The notes: a model not told the origin generated them from the sequence alone. Positions 36,808 to 44,472 are shown, counted from the first letter of the stretch. The stretch is 59,852 bases of DNA from Flavivirga aquimarina (GCF_030540835.1 NZ_JAUOEK010000150.1:1-59852); one strand, 5' to 3'. Numbers and translations: made by a program.

Positions 36808-36862
36808 GTAGATTTATGGATCGTCATATTCATCCAGAAATCATTTTTTAAATAGTCCAGTT

Positions 36863-38338
36863 ATGATTCCTTATAAAACCATTATTAAAATAGATAGAAC
36901 TAGTAAACAACCTGTTTACATTCAGCTTACCAATCAGTTTATAGATTTAATCAAGGAACGCACCCTTCCGCCGCAGGCAAAATTACCGGGAAGCAGAACC
37001 TTGTCAGATTTAATAGGTCTGCATAGAAAAACGGTGGTAGCTTGTTATGAAGAGCTTGAAATGCAAGGGTGGGTAATAAGTGTTCCAAAAAAAGGAACGT
37101 TTGTACATAAGGACATTCCAATATTACAACAGCAAGAATGGCCAGAAAAACTGCTTGGCAAAAAGGATGATAAGACAGGATTTGCCTTTGAACAAAATCC
37201 TATTTTATGTAGAAATTTTCCACAGCATTATGCTGATGATTATATGTATGTAAACGATGGTGTCCCAGATGAACGGCTAACACCCATTAAAGATTTATCT
37301 ATTATTTATAGAAAAATAGCAAATAAAAAAAGCACATTTGATTATATGAATTATGGAACCACTTATGGAAATCCAGAATTAAGAGAGACTTTGGCAGGGT
37401 ATTTAAACGAAACCAGAGGATTAAATATTACTAAAGATAATATTCTTATAACCAGAGGTAGCCAGATGGGTATGTTCTTGACAGCTCAGTTATTAATTAA
37501 GAATCAAGATTATATTATAGTGGGCGAAACCAATTACAGTTCTGTGAATACCACGTTTGAATTTCCCGGTGCTAAGCTGTTAAAGGTTAAGGTAGATAAA
37601 CACGGATTGGATACTCATGCTATAGAAAAACTTTGTAAAAAGTATGCGGTTAAGGCGGTTTATACAACATCGCATCATCATCACCCTACAACCGTGACGC
37701 TTTGTGCTGAGCGTAGAATGCATCTTTTAAATTTAGCCAAGGCGCATCATTTTGCCATTTTAGAGGATGATTACGATTACGATTTTCATTATAACCATGC
37801 GCCTATTTTGCCTTTGGCGAGCCATGATACTTGTGGGAATGTTATTTATGTAGGTTCGATTTGCAAAACAGTAGCCCCTGTTTTTAGAGTAGGTTATTTA
37901 ATCGCACCAAAACCTTTTGTGAACGAATGCGCTAATTTACGACGTTTTATAGACAGGCAAGGGGATGCTATTTTAGAATTGACCTTTTCCAGCTTTATTA
38001 AAGACGGCAGTTTAGACAGGCATATTAAAAAGGTTGTTAAAATTTATAAAGAGCGTCGGGATTTCTTTTGTAAACTTCTTAAGGAAGAATTAAGCGATTA
38101 TCTCTCTTTTGAAATTCCAAAAGGAGGTATGGCACTTTGGGTAACCCTAAATAAAAACTATTCGTGGGAAACAGTTACTGATATTGCTAAACAACAAAAG
38201 CTAATTATTTCGGAATGGAAACGTTATGATATGACTAATGCGAACCATAATGCTATAAGGGTGGGGTTTGCACGTTATGATGAGACGGAGGCTAAGGAAT
38301 TTGTAAAACGGTTTAAAAAAACGATGCAGGATTATTGA
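36863..38338 (+). CDS. MocR/PdxR-type regulator (GntR HTH fused to aminotransferase)
   Basis: A 491-residue transcription factor. A GntR winged-helix domain (residues about 10-85, with LPGSRTLSDLIGLHRKTVVACYEE split around position 55) is linked to a fold-type I aminotransferase domain. PLP-site motifs are TRGSQMGMFLTAQLL, the EDDYDYDFHY aspartate region, and the Schiff-base lysine in GSICKTVAPVFRVGY. Members use PLP as a sensor ligand to control B6 synthesis or amine catabolism genes. The divergent PPOX-family gene is the likely target. Confidence 0.9.
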   Translation: MIPYKTIIKIDRTSKQPVYIQLTNQFIDLIKERTLPPQAKLPGSRTLSDLIGLHRKTVVACYEELEMQGWVISVPKKGTFVHKDIPILQQQEWPEKLLGKKDDKTGFAFEQNPILCRNFPQHYADDYMYVNDGVPDERLTPIKDLSIIYRKIANKKSTFDYMNYGTTYGNPELRETLAGYLNETRGLNITKDNILITRGSQMGMFLTAQLLIKNQDYIIVGETNYSSVNTTFEFPGAKLLKVKVDKHGLDTHAIEKLCKKYAVKAVYTTSHHHHPTTVTLCAERRMHLLNLAKAHHFAILEDDYDYDFHYNHAPILPLASHDTCGNVIYVGSICKTVAPVFRVGYLIAPKPFVNECANLRRFIDRQGDAILELTFSSFIKDGSLDRHIKKVVKIYKERRDFFCKLLKEELSDYLSFEIPKGGMALWVTLNKNYSWETVTDIAKQQKLIISEWKRYDMTNANHNAIRVGFARYDETEAKEFVKRFKKTMQDY

Positions 38339-38411
38339 TAAGCAAGAATCTTTTAATAAGTCAAAAATTCAGACTTTTAATAAACTACATTTCAGTGCAA
38401 TTTGGATTTTG

Positions 38412-39644
38412 TTACAGACTATATTGTTCATCTGTGGGGTAATGAGCAGGAGACATTGGTCTTGTTATTCCTCCAGAGTAAGGTTCGTCCCATGTAGCAT
38501 CGCCTTTTGCTACAGCTTTTGCTCTGGTTTGAAACCTTTTTATGATATTAGACGCTCTTCCTCTTCTTCTTTTGGCCTTATCCGACTTAGATTCTTCTTC
38601 TTCTGAATCTGACGACATTTCATCTTCAGCTGGATAAACAACAGAAGCTTTAATGTCAGCTAAATCTAAATCAAACCATTCAGGGACATTGCTGCTACAG
38701 TCATGATAATCAGCTCCACAGGTCTCTCTTTCTGTATAAAGCCAGTGAAAATCTAATTTATCTTTATAACTAGGGCCATATGTACCAAGAATAAAAATGT
38801 ATAATAATTTTTCAGAATGCTTTCCTTCTGAATGTTCACTTGTTCTAAATGTCTTTCCACTAGCTTTCACTGTATAACAGATTGTAGCGATATTTCTACC
38901 TCCCAGGTCTTCTTCTTCTCTCCATTCGCGTGCATCTGCTGAATAATCAGAAGTACCATATGAAACAAGAGTGTTTTTCATTAGTTGAACAGAATCATTC
39001 TCATAGCTTTTCAAACTTAGAATTTTACTTCCCAATTTATTATTTGCCTTTAGTGCTTTATCTCCCATTACATCAGCCTCCTTCTCCAACGCCATATCAT
39101 TATTGATATTTACCTTTCCTTTCAACTGCATGGTAGGTTTAACTCGTCCTTGTTTCTGTTGCACCACATGCCAGGCTTCATGAGGTAAATGTTTTTCCTG
39201 TCCAGAAGCTAAATGTATATCAGTTCCTTGTGCATAAGCATGGGCTTGTAATTGCGTTGGTTTGTTAGAGTTGTAATGGACTTTAACATCATCCATTGAA
39301 TAGCCGGATAGGTTTTCTATTCCTGTTTTTAGATTATTAGGCAAACCCGTATTATTTTCTTTGTTTTGAAAGGTCAGTTGTTGGCTAGAATTATTGTCGG
39401 CCATGGCTTGCAATTGAGCTGTTTGTTTAACTTGTGTGGAGTTATTAGCCATGTCCTGAAAAGATCTCAATTGAGTCGTTTTTGAACTATTATTAGTTGT
39501 CTTTTTTAGTTTCTGTTGAAAAATAGTATTAGTTCGATTGTCAATAAATTGAAAATTAGATACTCTATCTGCTTGTTTTTTAGATGCATCATTTATAATT
39601 GACTTTCTTTTATTTTCTTGTATTTTCTCAGTGTAAGTATTCAT
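38412..39644 (-). CDS. eCIS-core (DUF4157) protein with deaminase-like C-terminal toxin domain
   Basis: A 410-residue probable effector. Residues 1-100 are low-complexity and rich in Gln, Asn and Ser. Residues about 103-163 form the extracellular-contractile-injection-system core domain DUF4157: LPNNLKTGIENLSGYSMDDV, VHYNSNKP, AYAQGTDIHLA, and the HEAWHVVQQ motif (HExxH at 155-159). The C-terminal part (about 224-345) has HSE (276-278) followed by TERETCGADYHDC (Cys309 and Cys316). This HxE plus C-x(n)-C order is that of zinc-dependent nucleic-acid deaminase toxins. An acidic serine run and a basic stretch (KRRRGRASNIIKR) follow. No sheath, baseplate or clear immunity gene is in the window. 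The deaminase assignment is motif-based. Confidence 0.65.
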   Translation of the reverse strand: MNTYTEKIQENKRKSIINDASKKQADRVSNFQFIDNRTNTIFQQKLKKTTNNSSKTTQLRSFQDMANNSTQVKQTAQLQAMADNNSSQQLTFQNKENNTGLPNNLKTGIENLSGYSMDDVKVHYNSNKPTQLQAHAYAQGTDIHLASGQEKHLPHEAWHVVQQKQGRVKPTMQLKGKVNINNDMALEKEADVMGDKALKANNKLGSKILSLKSYENDSVQLMKNTLVSYGTSDYSADAREWREEEDLGGRNIATICYTVKASGKTFRTSEHSEGKHSEKLLYIFILGTYGPSYKDKLDFHWLYTERETCGADYHDCSSNVPEWFDLDLADIKASVVYPAEDEMSSDSEEEESKSDKAKRRRGRASNIIKRFQTRAKAVAKGDATWDEPYSGGITRPMSPAHYPTDEQYSL

Positions 39645-39646
39645 AA

Positions 39647-39680
39647 TTTACTTTTAATGTAAAAAACATTACAAAGTAAA
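39647..39680 (-). promoter_or_regulatory. Hairpin or dyad abutting the start codon of the eCIS-type toxin gene
   Basis: The arms at 39647-39660 and 39666-39680 pair over 14 bp with one bulged base and a 5-base loop. In the mRNA the stem ends two bases before the ATG at 39644, so it would cover the ribosome-binding region. It could equally be a protein-binding dyad. Confidence 0.45.
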
Positions 39681-39715
39681 CTTAGTTTATTTTTCTTACA
39701 AAAACAAATCTTGAT

Positions 39716-39895
39716 CTATTTCCTCACATAAGTCAAAAACGAAAACTCATAGTCATGTTTATCATCTTTAGTATGAAATGTATTGGCTGTTTCTTTCCAA
39801 GCTGTAGTGTCTATTTTGGGAAAGAAAGCGTCGCCTTCAAAATTTTCGTGTACACGAGTTAATTCAATTTTATTGGCTAATATTGTTGTATATAG
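39716..39895 (-). pseudogene. folA 3'-end remnant (second, diverged copy)
   Basis: On the minus strand this segment encodes EGDAFFPKIDTTAWKETANT then FHTKDDKHDYEFSFLTYVRK and a TAG stop. It is a diverged copy of the last 50-60 codons of folA at 41735-41915, whose corresponding phrase is EGDAFFPEIDASVWTETTNV. The aligned offset is exactly 2019 bases for the first 150 or so positions, with roughly 90% identity by eye. Differences are spread as in two functional alleles, not random decay. Homology fades near 39885-39895. It marks the far edge of the toxin-antitoxin insert. Confidence 0.8.
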
Positions 39896-39921
39896 TTTTA
39901 TTCGTGACTTTTAATTTTTCA

Positions 39922-40884
39922 TTAATTTGCAATAGGTGTCGTTTGTCTAAACAATTTATAATTTTTCATTACATTATTTTTGTACATATTCTTGGCATCG
40001 TTAGATAAAAATGACTTGTCAACCATAGCTAATATGTCATTTTCTTTTTTATTAAATGTAGCGATAATTTTCGTGGTAATAGAATCTTTAACTTTCAAAC
40101 GTTTTCCAAATTCGATAAAATCCTCACTCTTATAACTATATTTTTCTCCTAACGGCAAACTAGTCTGTTCAAGTTCTTTAAATAGATTCAATGCCATTAA
40201 ATTATCAGTAAGATGAATTTTTGTATTCATCAAATCGTATGAGGGCGACAACATCATATCACCATCCGCAGTTTCCAGTAGCGAGATGTTTTTTAAATGA
40301 ACATCGCCATTACCAGTAAGGAAGTTGAATATCAGAATACGAAGAAACTCAACTCTATTTAATGGGCTAAGCCATTCCCCAACATCTTGATAGGTCTTCG
40401 AATTATATTTATTTGCTGCTTTAAGAACTGATGCAAAATCTTCCTGATTTAATTTTTCACCATTATCATTATAATCAAAGCGTCTAGTGATATATGCTGG
40501 AGTACCATTGGCAAAGTTCATAAATGCACATTCGGCTATTTTGATGCCAAATAGTTGTTTGGCTATTTGCATTGTTGCATGTTCGTTTGCTGGCGATTGG
40601 TCAGGAATATTAAATCTTGACAGTAAAGGTTTTATGATATACTGAGATTTTTCATCTACATTCATTTTTGGAACTAACTCGATTCCTCTAGGTTTTCCAA
40701 TAAACCCTTTTCGTTGAACTCCTGAGATACTAAATCCCATTGGTTGACCATCAATTCTTTTTGAGATATCTTCCCAATTGAATTTGAGTTGAGGACTGAC
40801 CTTAGAGCGGTCAAATAAAATTGTCTGACAAGATGAACAAAAACCAGTTATATTATCCTTAAGACATCCATTACATTGTGCCAT
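39922..40884 (-). CDS. hipT: HipT/HipA-like Ser/Thr kinase toxin, with zinc ribbon
   Basis: The kinase core of a split HipA. The ATG at 40884 is used; the TTG at 40890 would add two residues. The N-terminus has a CxxC-x8-CxxC zinc ribbon (CNGCLKDNITGFCSSC, from Cys4). The Gly-rich loop is FSISGVQRKG (Ser52 and Ser54, the SIS arrangement of E. coli HipT). The ATP lysine is in YIIKP (Lys85), the catalytic loop is GNGDVHLKN (Asp194, Asn199), and the metal-binding Asp is in PSYDLM (Asp217). The N-terminal HipA lobe is absent and is encoded by the overlapping upstream gene. By family it phosphorylates a translation factor such as an aminoacyl-tRNA synthetase; the target is unknown. Confidence 0.82.
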   Translation of the reverse strand: MAQCNGCLKDNITGFCSSCQTILFDRSKVSPQLKFNWEDISKRIDGQPMGFSISGVQRKGFIGKPRGIELVPKMNVDEKSQYIIKPLLSRFNIPDQSPANEHATMQIAKQLFGIKIAECAFMNFANGTPAYITRRFDYNDNGEKLNQEDFASVLKAANKYNSKTYQDVGEWLSPLNRVEFLRILIFNFLTGNGDVHLKNISLLETADGDMMLSPSYDLMNTKIHLTDNLMALNLFKELEQTSLPLGEKYSYKSEDFIEFGKRLKVKDSITTKIIATFNKKENDILAMVDKSFLSNDAKNMYKNNVMKNYKLFRQTTPIAN

Positions 40885-41215
40885 GTTCAATGTTTTTTAC
40901 TGTTATTGCTCCGATTGTATCATATTGACATGTTAATACTAATAAACTCCAGTCGTCACTTGGGTCAATGCTTAATGCTTTACAAATTTGCTCTCGGTTC
41001 TCGCCTTCACTAAGAATGGATTTGAAGTAGTGAAATAATTCTTTGGAATGATAAGTTTTTTGAGTCTTAGGCATATTAACTGAAATTGGACGTGTGGTAA
41101 CATTTTCAATAAAGGTGTCATCATATTCAAAATGATAGCCATCATTATCAACCCAAAGTTCGCCAGCCTTGGTATTTCCTTTATATATGACATCCAGCTT
41201 GTTTCCTAACTTCAT
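40871..41215 (-). CDS. hipS: HipS-like protein (detached HipA N-terminal domain)
   Basis: A 114-residue protein matching the N-terminal subdomain normally fused to HipA kinases (LDVIYKGNTKAGELWVDNDG, ISVNMPKTQKTY, and LFHYFKSILSEGENREQICK). In the E. coli HipBST system this separate domain acts as the antitoxin that blocks the kinase. Its 3' end overlaps the kinase gene by 14 bases, and it follows the hipB-like gene by 7 bases, so all three are translated from one message. Whether HipS or HipB neutralises this toxin must be tested. Confidence 0.8.
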   Translation of the reverse strand: MKLGNKLDVIYKGNTKAGELWVDNDGYHFEYDDTFIENVTTRPISVNMPKTQKTYHSKELFHYFKSILSEGENREQICKALSIDPSDDWSLLVLTCQYDTIGAITVKNIEHGTM

Positions 41216-41222
41216 ATTTTTA

Positions 41223-41432
41223 TTATTTGCGATTTTTTACTTCCACTTTCATTTCCAAATTGAGATATTCAAAAATATTTTCCAATATTTCAAATGTGGG
41301 ATTTCTAACACCTCTTTCTATTTGGGAAATGGTCGTTTTGGAAATATCAGTAAGTTCGGCTAAGTCCCTAATGGTTAGTCCCAATACCTTCCTTCTATTT
41401 TTTATTCGTTTTCCTAATTCATCTATTTTCAT
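41223..41432 (-). CDS. hipB: HipB-like XRE-family DNA-binding antitoxin
   Basis: A 69-residue protein with one XRE/Cro helix-turn-helix (LAELTDISKTTISQIERGVR, residues about 24-43) and a short C-terminal beta tail (LNLEMKVEVKNRK) of the kind that dimerises HipB proteins. First gene of the operon with the hipS- and hipT-like genes. It should repress its own promoter through the three dyads at 41440-41577. Confidence 0.85.
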   Translation of the reverse strand: MKIDELGKRIKNRRKVLGLTIRDLAELTDISKTTISQIERGVRNPTFEILENIFEYLNLEMKVEVKNRK

Positions 41433-41439
41433 AGCTCTG

Positions 41440-41577
41440 TATCATTATATGGGTAATATGTTATCAAATATACCTATTTTATTTTATAATGTTTAATATT
41501 TACCAATATATTGGTAAATATTAAACAAAACATTGAAACTTTGACATAATTGAAAAATTTGTACCATTATAATGATA
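41440..41577. promoter_or_regulatory. hipB-operon control region: three dyad operators at 61-bp spacing
   Basis: Three related 16-bp dyads occur at 41440-41455 (TACCCATATAATGATA on the minus strand), 41501-41516 (TACCAATATATTGGTA) and 41562-41577 (TACCATTATAATGATA). Each starts exactly 61 bases after the previous one. The middle dyad is the core of a perfect 36-bp palindrome (41491-41526). A -7-like box, TATATTTG on the minus strand (41465-41472), lies between the first two, so the first dyad would cover the transcription start. HipB is the likely binder. Confidence 0.7.
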
Positions 41578-41734
41578 CAAGGGATAATTGTCTCAAAATA
41601 CTCTTCATGGCAACATTATTAATTGTGAATCGTTTACTGCCATCTATAAAAATTGATTACAGAGGATATTTTGTGAGGTGTTTCGAGTGGCAAGTAAATT
41701 ACATACAAAGACACGATGTGAATTAAGTTTTAGA

Positions 41735-42649
41735 TTATTTCCTCACATAAGTCAAAAACGAAAACTCATAGTCATGTTTATCATCTTTAGTATGAAATAC
41801 ATTGGTAGTTTCTGTCCAAACAGATGCATCTATTTCTGGAAAGAAAGCGTCACCTTCAAAATTTTCGTGTACACGAGTTAATTCAATTTTATCAGCTAGC
41901 AATAGTGCTTGTTTGTATATTTCACCACCTCCAATAATATAGGGTTGTGGATCATTTTTAGCAACATTAATGGCATCTTCTAAGCTATTCACTATAATAA
42001 CACCTTCGGGAGCCTGATAATCAGTTTGCCTAGTAATCACAACATGTGTTCTGTTAGGTAAGGGTTTTGGGAAACTTTCAAATGTTTTTCTCCCCATAAT
42101 AATATGATGGCCATTTGTAAGGCTCTTAAATCGCTTTAAATCGTCACTTAAATGCCAGATGAGTTTATTGTCTTTACCAATAGCATCATTCTCTGCTGCG
42201 GCTACTATAATAGTAAGCTCAGATGTTTTTTCTTTTTTGTTTAGAGATTCATTATAGCGTTCACTTTCAGCTATAAGAGGCGCTTCTTTGTGAAGCTCAT
42301 TTTTAAGCTGTTCAATTCTTGTTTTCTGTTGAATTATCAGTTTGTCTAATTGTTTTTTCTCCCAAGATTTCCCCATGAATTTATGAGTGATAAATACATT
42401 GAATACATGGTAAATTAAAAAGAATAACCAGATAAGGATAGCAAACAAAAACCATTCTTTACCTAATAGTTTGAAATCTTTACCTATATTCAAAACAGTA
42501 TTAGCAATAATTATAAATACAGAACCAATTAAAAAAAGAACAAAGTGAACGTATAAACGTTTTTTCTGTTTAATACGCTTTTGAGCATTTTGAATCAATT
42601 CCAATTGCTCTTTGTCTATTTGAGGTTGTTCTTTCTTTTTTCCAAACAT
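41735..42649 (-). CDS. folA: Dihydrofolate reductase fused to N-terminal two-helix membrane domain
   Basis: DHFR reduces dihydrofolate to tetrahydrofolate with NADPH, replenishing the folate used by ThyA, whose gene lies nearby. Residues about 143-304 form a complete DHFR: LTIIVAAAENDAIGKDNKLI, WHLSDDLKRFK, the NADPH motif GRKTFESFPKPLPNRTHVVI, and YIIGGGEIYKQALLLADKIE. Residues 1-130 are a separate 2TM-type region: a basic N-terminus, two membrane helices (about 34-55 and 66-90) and a coiled stretch. Usual DHFRs are about 160 residues without a membrane anchor. The 3' end is repeated at 39716-39895. Confidence 0.9.
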   Translation of the reverse strand: MFGKKKEQPQIDKEQLELIQNAQKRIKQKKRLYVHFVLFLIGSVFIIIANTVLNIGKDFKLLGKEWFLFAILIWLFFLIYHVFNVFITHKFMGKSWEKKQLDKLIIQQKTRIEQLKNELHKEAPLIAESERYNESLNKKEKTSELTIIVAAAENDAIGKDNKLIWHLSDDLKRFKSLTNGHHIIMGRKTFESFPKPLPNRTHVVITRQTDYQAPEGVIIVNSLEDAINVAKNDPQPYIIGGGEIYKQALLLADKIELTRVHENFEGDAFFPEIDASVWTETTNVFHTKDDKHDYEFSFLTYVRK

Positions 42650-42771
42650 AAGTATCTAATAATAGATGTAAAGTTATAATATTTTGTTGAATTTTTAATA
42701 GTTTAAGACGAAATCGTATTTGTTTAAACACCATTGAAAATCAGGAAGAAATAAAAATAAAGTGTTTAATA

Positions 42772-42787
42772 ATCTAATAAATTAGAT
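42772..42787. promoter_or_regulatory. Small dyad in folA/CBM48 divergent region
   Basis: ATCTAAT and ATTAGAT form a 7-bp inverted pair with a 2-base spacer between the divergent folA and CBM48-like genes. A 10-bp palindrome TGTTTAAACA lies at 42721-42730. Either could be an operator; no regulator is indicated. Confidence 0.2.
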
Positions 42788-42928
42788 ACTGGTATTTTAT
42801 GTTGTTTAAATAAATGTAAAGTGATTCTTATCAAATTAATAATTCTTTTTGGTTTGTCAGATTATATATATGTGGTGGCATATTATTTTATAAATTTGGT
42901 ATATAAAAACACATCAAAAATTAGAATT

Positions 42929-43225
42929 ATGGCAATTACAAAGCAATATTTAAAAACAAAACCGATTTGTAAAGTTACTTTTTCTGTACCTGCTAAAGAA
43001 GCAAATGAAGTCACTGTAGTCGGAACTTTTAACGAGTGGAATACAAAATTAACAACACTTAAAAAACTAAAAAACGGTACATTTAAAGGGACTGTAGACT
43101 TAGAAAAGGATAACTCTTATGAGTTTCGATATGTTGTTGATGGTACTTACATTAATGACGAACAGGCAGATGCCTATGCATGGAACGATTACGCATCAGC
43201 TGAGAATGGCGTATTGAATGTTTAG
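42929..43225 (+). CDS. CBM48/isoamylase N-terminal-like (glycogen-binding) protein
   Basis: A stand-alone 98-residue beta-sandwich of the early-set E/CBM48 type found in glycogen-branching enzymes and AMPK beta subunits. Motifs are VTFSVPAKEANEVTVVGTFN, EWNTKLTTLKK, and YEFRYVVDGTYINDEQADAY. The ATG at 42929 is chosen because a TAAATTTG -7 box lies at 42891-42898 and the longer frame to 42821 would begin upstream of it. It may bind alpha-glucans or act as a regulatory module. It lies between the folA and thyA genes, which are on the opposite strand. Confidence 0.8.
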   Translation: MAITKQYLKTKPICKVTFSVPAKEANEVTVVGTFNEWNTKLTTLKKLKNGTFKGTVDLEKDNSYEFRYVVDGTYINDEQADAYAWNDYASAENGVLNV

Positions 43226-43405
43226 TTAAAGACATTCTTAGTATTTTAAAAAAGAAGTTGTTTAAAGAAGTTTTCAATAATGCTCGAACGAACAGGTATA
43301 AATCTGTTTTTTAACCTTAGTTGTCACCGCTAATATTGATGTATTTATAGGTACACAGCTAGGTACAATCTAGATTAGTGAAAATTCGTGTAATTCGTAT
43401 CTTTT

Positions 43406-44260
43406 TTAGATGGCTACCGCACCTTTTATATGCGGATGTGGATCGTAATCTACTAAAGTAAAATCATTAAAAGTAAACTCGAAAATATCTTTTATTTCAG
43501 GGTTTAAAAGCATTTTTGGTAAAGGTCTCAGTTCTCTAGATAATTGAAGCTCCAATTGTTCGTAATGATTGCTGTAAATATGAGCATCTCCGAATGTATG
43601 GATAAATTCCCCGGCTTCATAACCGCAAACTTGTGCCATCATCATCGTAAATAAAGCATAAGATGCAATATTAAAAGGTACACCTAAAAAGATATCTGCA
43701 CTCCGTTGATAAAGTTGTAAAGATAATCGTGGTCTAGCATTTACGCCCCCTTTGGGGGTTGGGGGGCTTACATAAAATTGAAAAAAAGCATGGCAGGGGG
43801 GCAATGCCGCTTTACCATTAGCGACATTTTCGTTAAATGATTTTGAGGTATCTGGCAATACAGATGGGTTCCATGCAGAAACTAACATTCTTCGGCTATT
43901 TGGATTATGTTTTAAAGCATGAATAACTTCTTTAATTTGATCTATTTCATCACTATTCCAATTGCGCCATTGATGTCCGTAAACAGGTCCTAGATTACCG
44001 TTATCGTCTGCCCATTCATTCCAGATACGCACCCCGTTTTCTGTGAGATATTTAATATTAGTGTCACCTTTTAAAAACCAAAGCAGTTCGTAAATTATAG
44101 ACTTTAAGTGTAGTTTTTTGGTTGTAACCATAGGAAAACCTTCGCTTAAATCAAATCGCATTTGATGTCCGAAAACACTTTTGGTACCAGTACCGGTACG
44201 ATCTCCTTTTTCGTTTCCGTTTTCTAAAACATGTTTTACTAAGTCGTGATATTGCTTCAT
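43406..44260 (-). CDS. thyA: Thymidylate synthase with in-frame repeat insertion
   Basis: ThyA methylates dUMP to dTMP using methylene-tetrahydrofolate, giving dihydrofolate for FolA. The catalytic Cys156 sits in [13 protein letters not shown]. Other family motifs are [44 protein letters not shown] and [14 protein letters not shown]. At 284 residues it is longer than E. coli ThyA (264). Part of the extra length is an odd loop, [14 protein letters not shown] (residues 165-178), replacing the usual four-residue turn after QFYV. Its DNA (43727-43768) is a G/C-rich palindromic repeat found elsewhere in intergenic DNA. The active-site residues are intact, so the enzyme should work. Confidence 0.96.
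   Translation of the reverse strand: MKQYHDLVKHVLENGNEKGDRTGTGTKSVFGHQMRFDLSEGFPMVTTKKLHLKSIIYELLWFLKGDTNIKYLTENGVRIWNEWADDNGNLGPVYGHQWRNWNSDEIDQIKEVIHALKHNPNSRRMLVSAWNPSVLPDTSKSFNENVANGKAALPPCHAFFQFYVSPPTPKGGVNARPRLSLQLYQRSADIFLGVPFNIASYALFTMMMAQVCGYEAGEFIHTFGDAHIYSNHYEQLELQLSRELRPLPKMLLNPEIKDIFEFTFNDFTLVDYDPHPHIKGAVAI
43739..43771. repeat. Palindromic repeat inserted within thyA
   Basis: GCCCCCTTTGGGGGTTGGGG followed by GGC resembles the intergenic elements at 47991-48022 and 48086-48114. It is in frame and adds about 10 residues at a surface turn of ThyA. Confidence 0.65.
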
Positions 44261-44264
44261 AACA

Positions 44265-44466
44265 ACTTCCTGCGAAGGCAGGAATCTTTTTAAATTAAAA
44301 ATATATTGTGTTGAGAATCTTTATTAGAGATACTTCGACTGCGCTCAGTATGACAAAATACTGGCAATAAAAATAAAGAAAAGCATCAAGTTTTAATACT
44401 TGATATTTTAATATATATTATAAAGTTATTAACTATAAAAAATAAGATTCTTGCCTTCACAGGAAT
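44265..44466. repeat. BIME-like repeat unit between thyA and nupC
   Basis: TTCCTGCgaagGCAGGAATCT at the left (44267-44286) and its inverted relative AGATTCTTGCCTTCACAGGA at the right (44445-44464) bracket about 160 bases. Inside is the dispersed CTTCGACTGCGCTCAGTATG motif (44333-44352). The arrangement resembles bacterial interspersed mosaic elements. No coding potential is seen. Confidence 0.5.
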
Positions 44467-44472
44467 ATTAGA

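Noticed and set aside
40972-41193. Alternative minus-strand frame within the hipS-like gene
   Set aside because: It lies in another frame of a recognisable HipA N-terminal domain and is a shadow.
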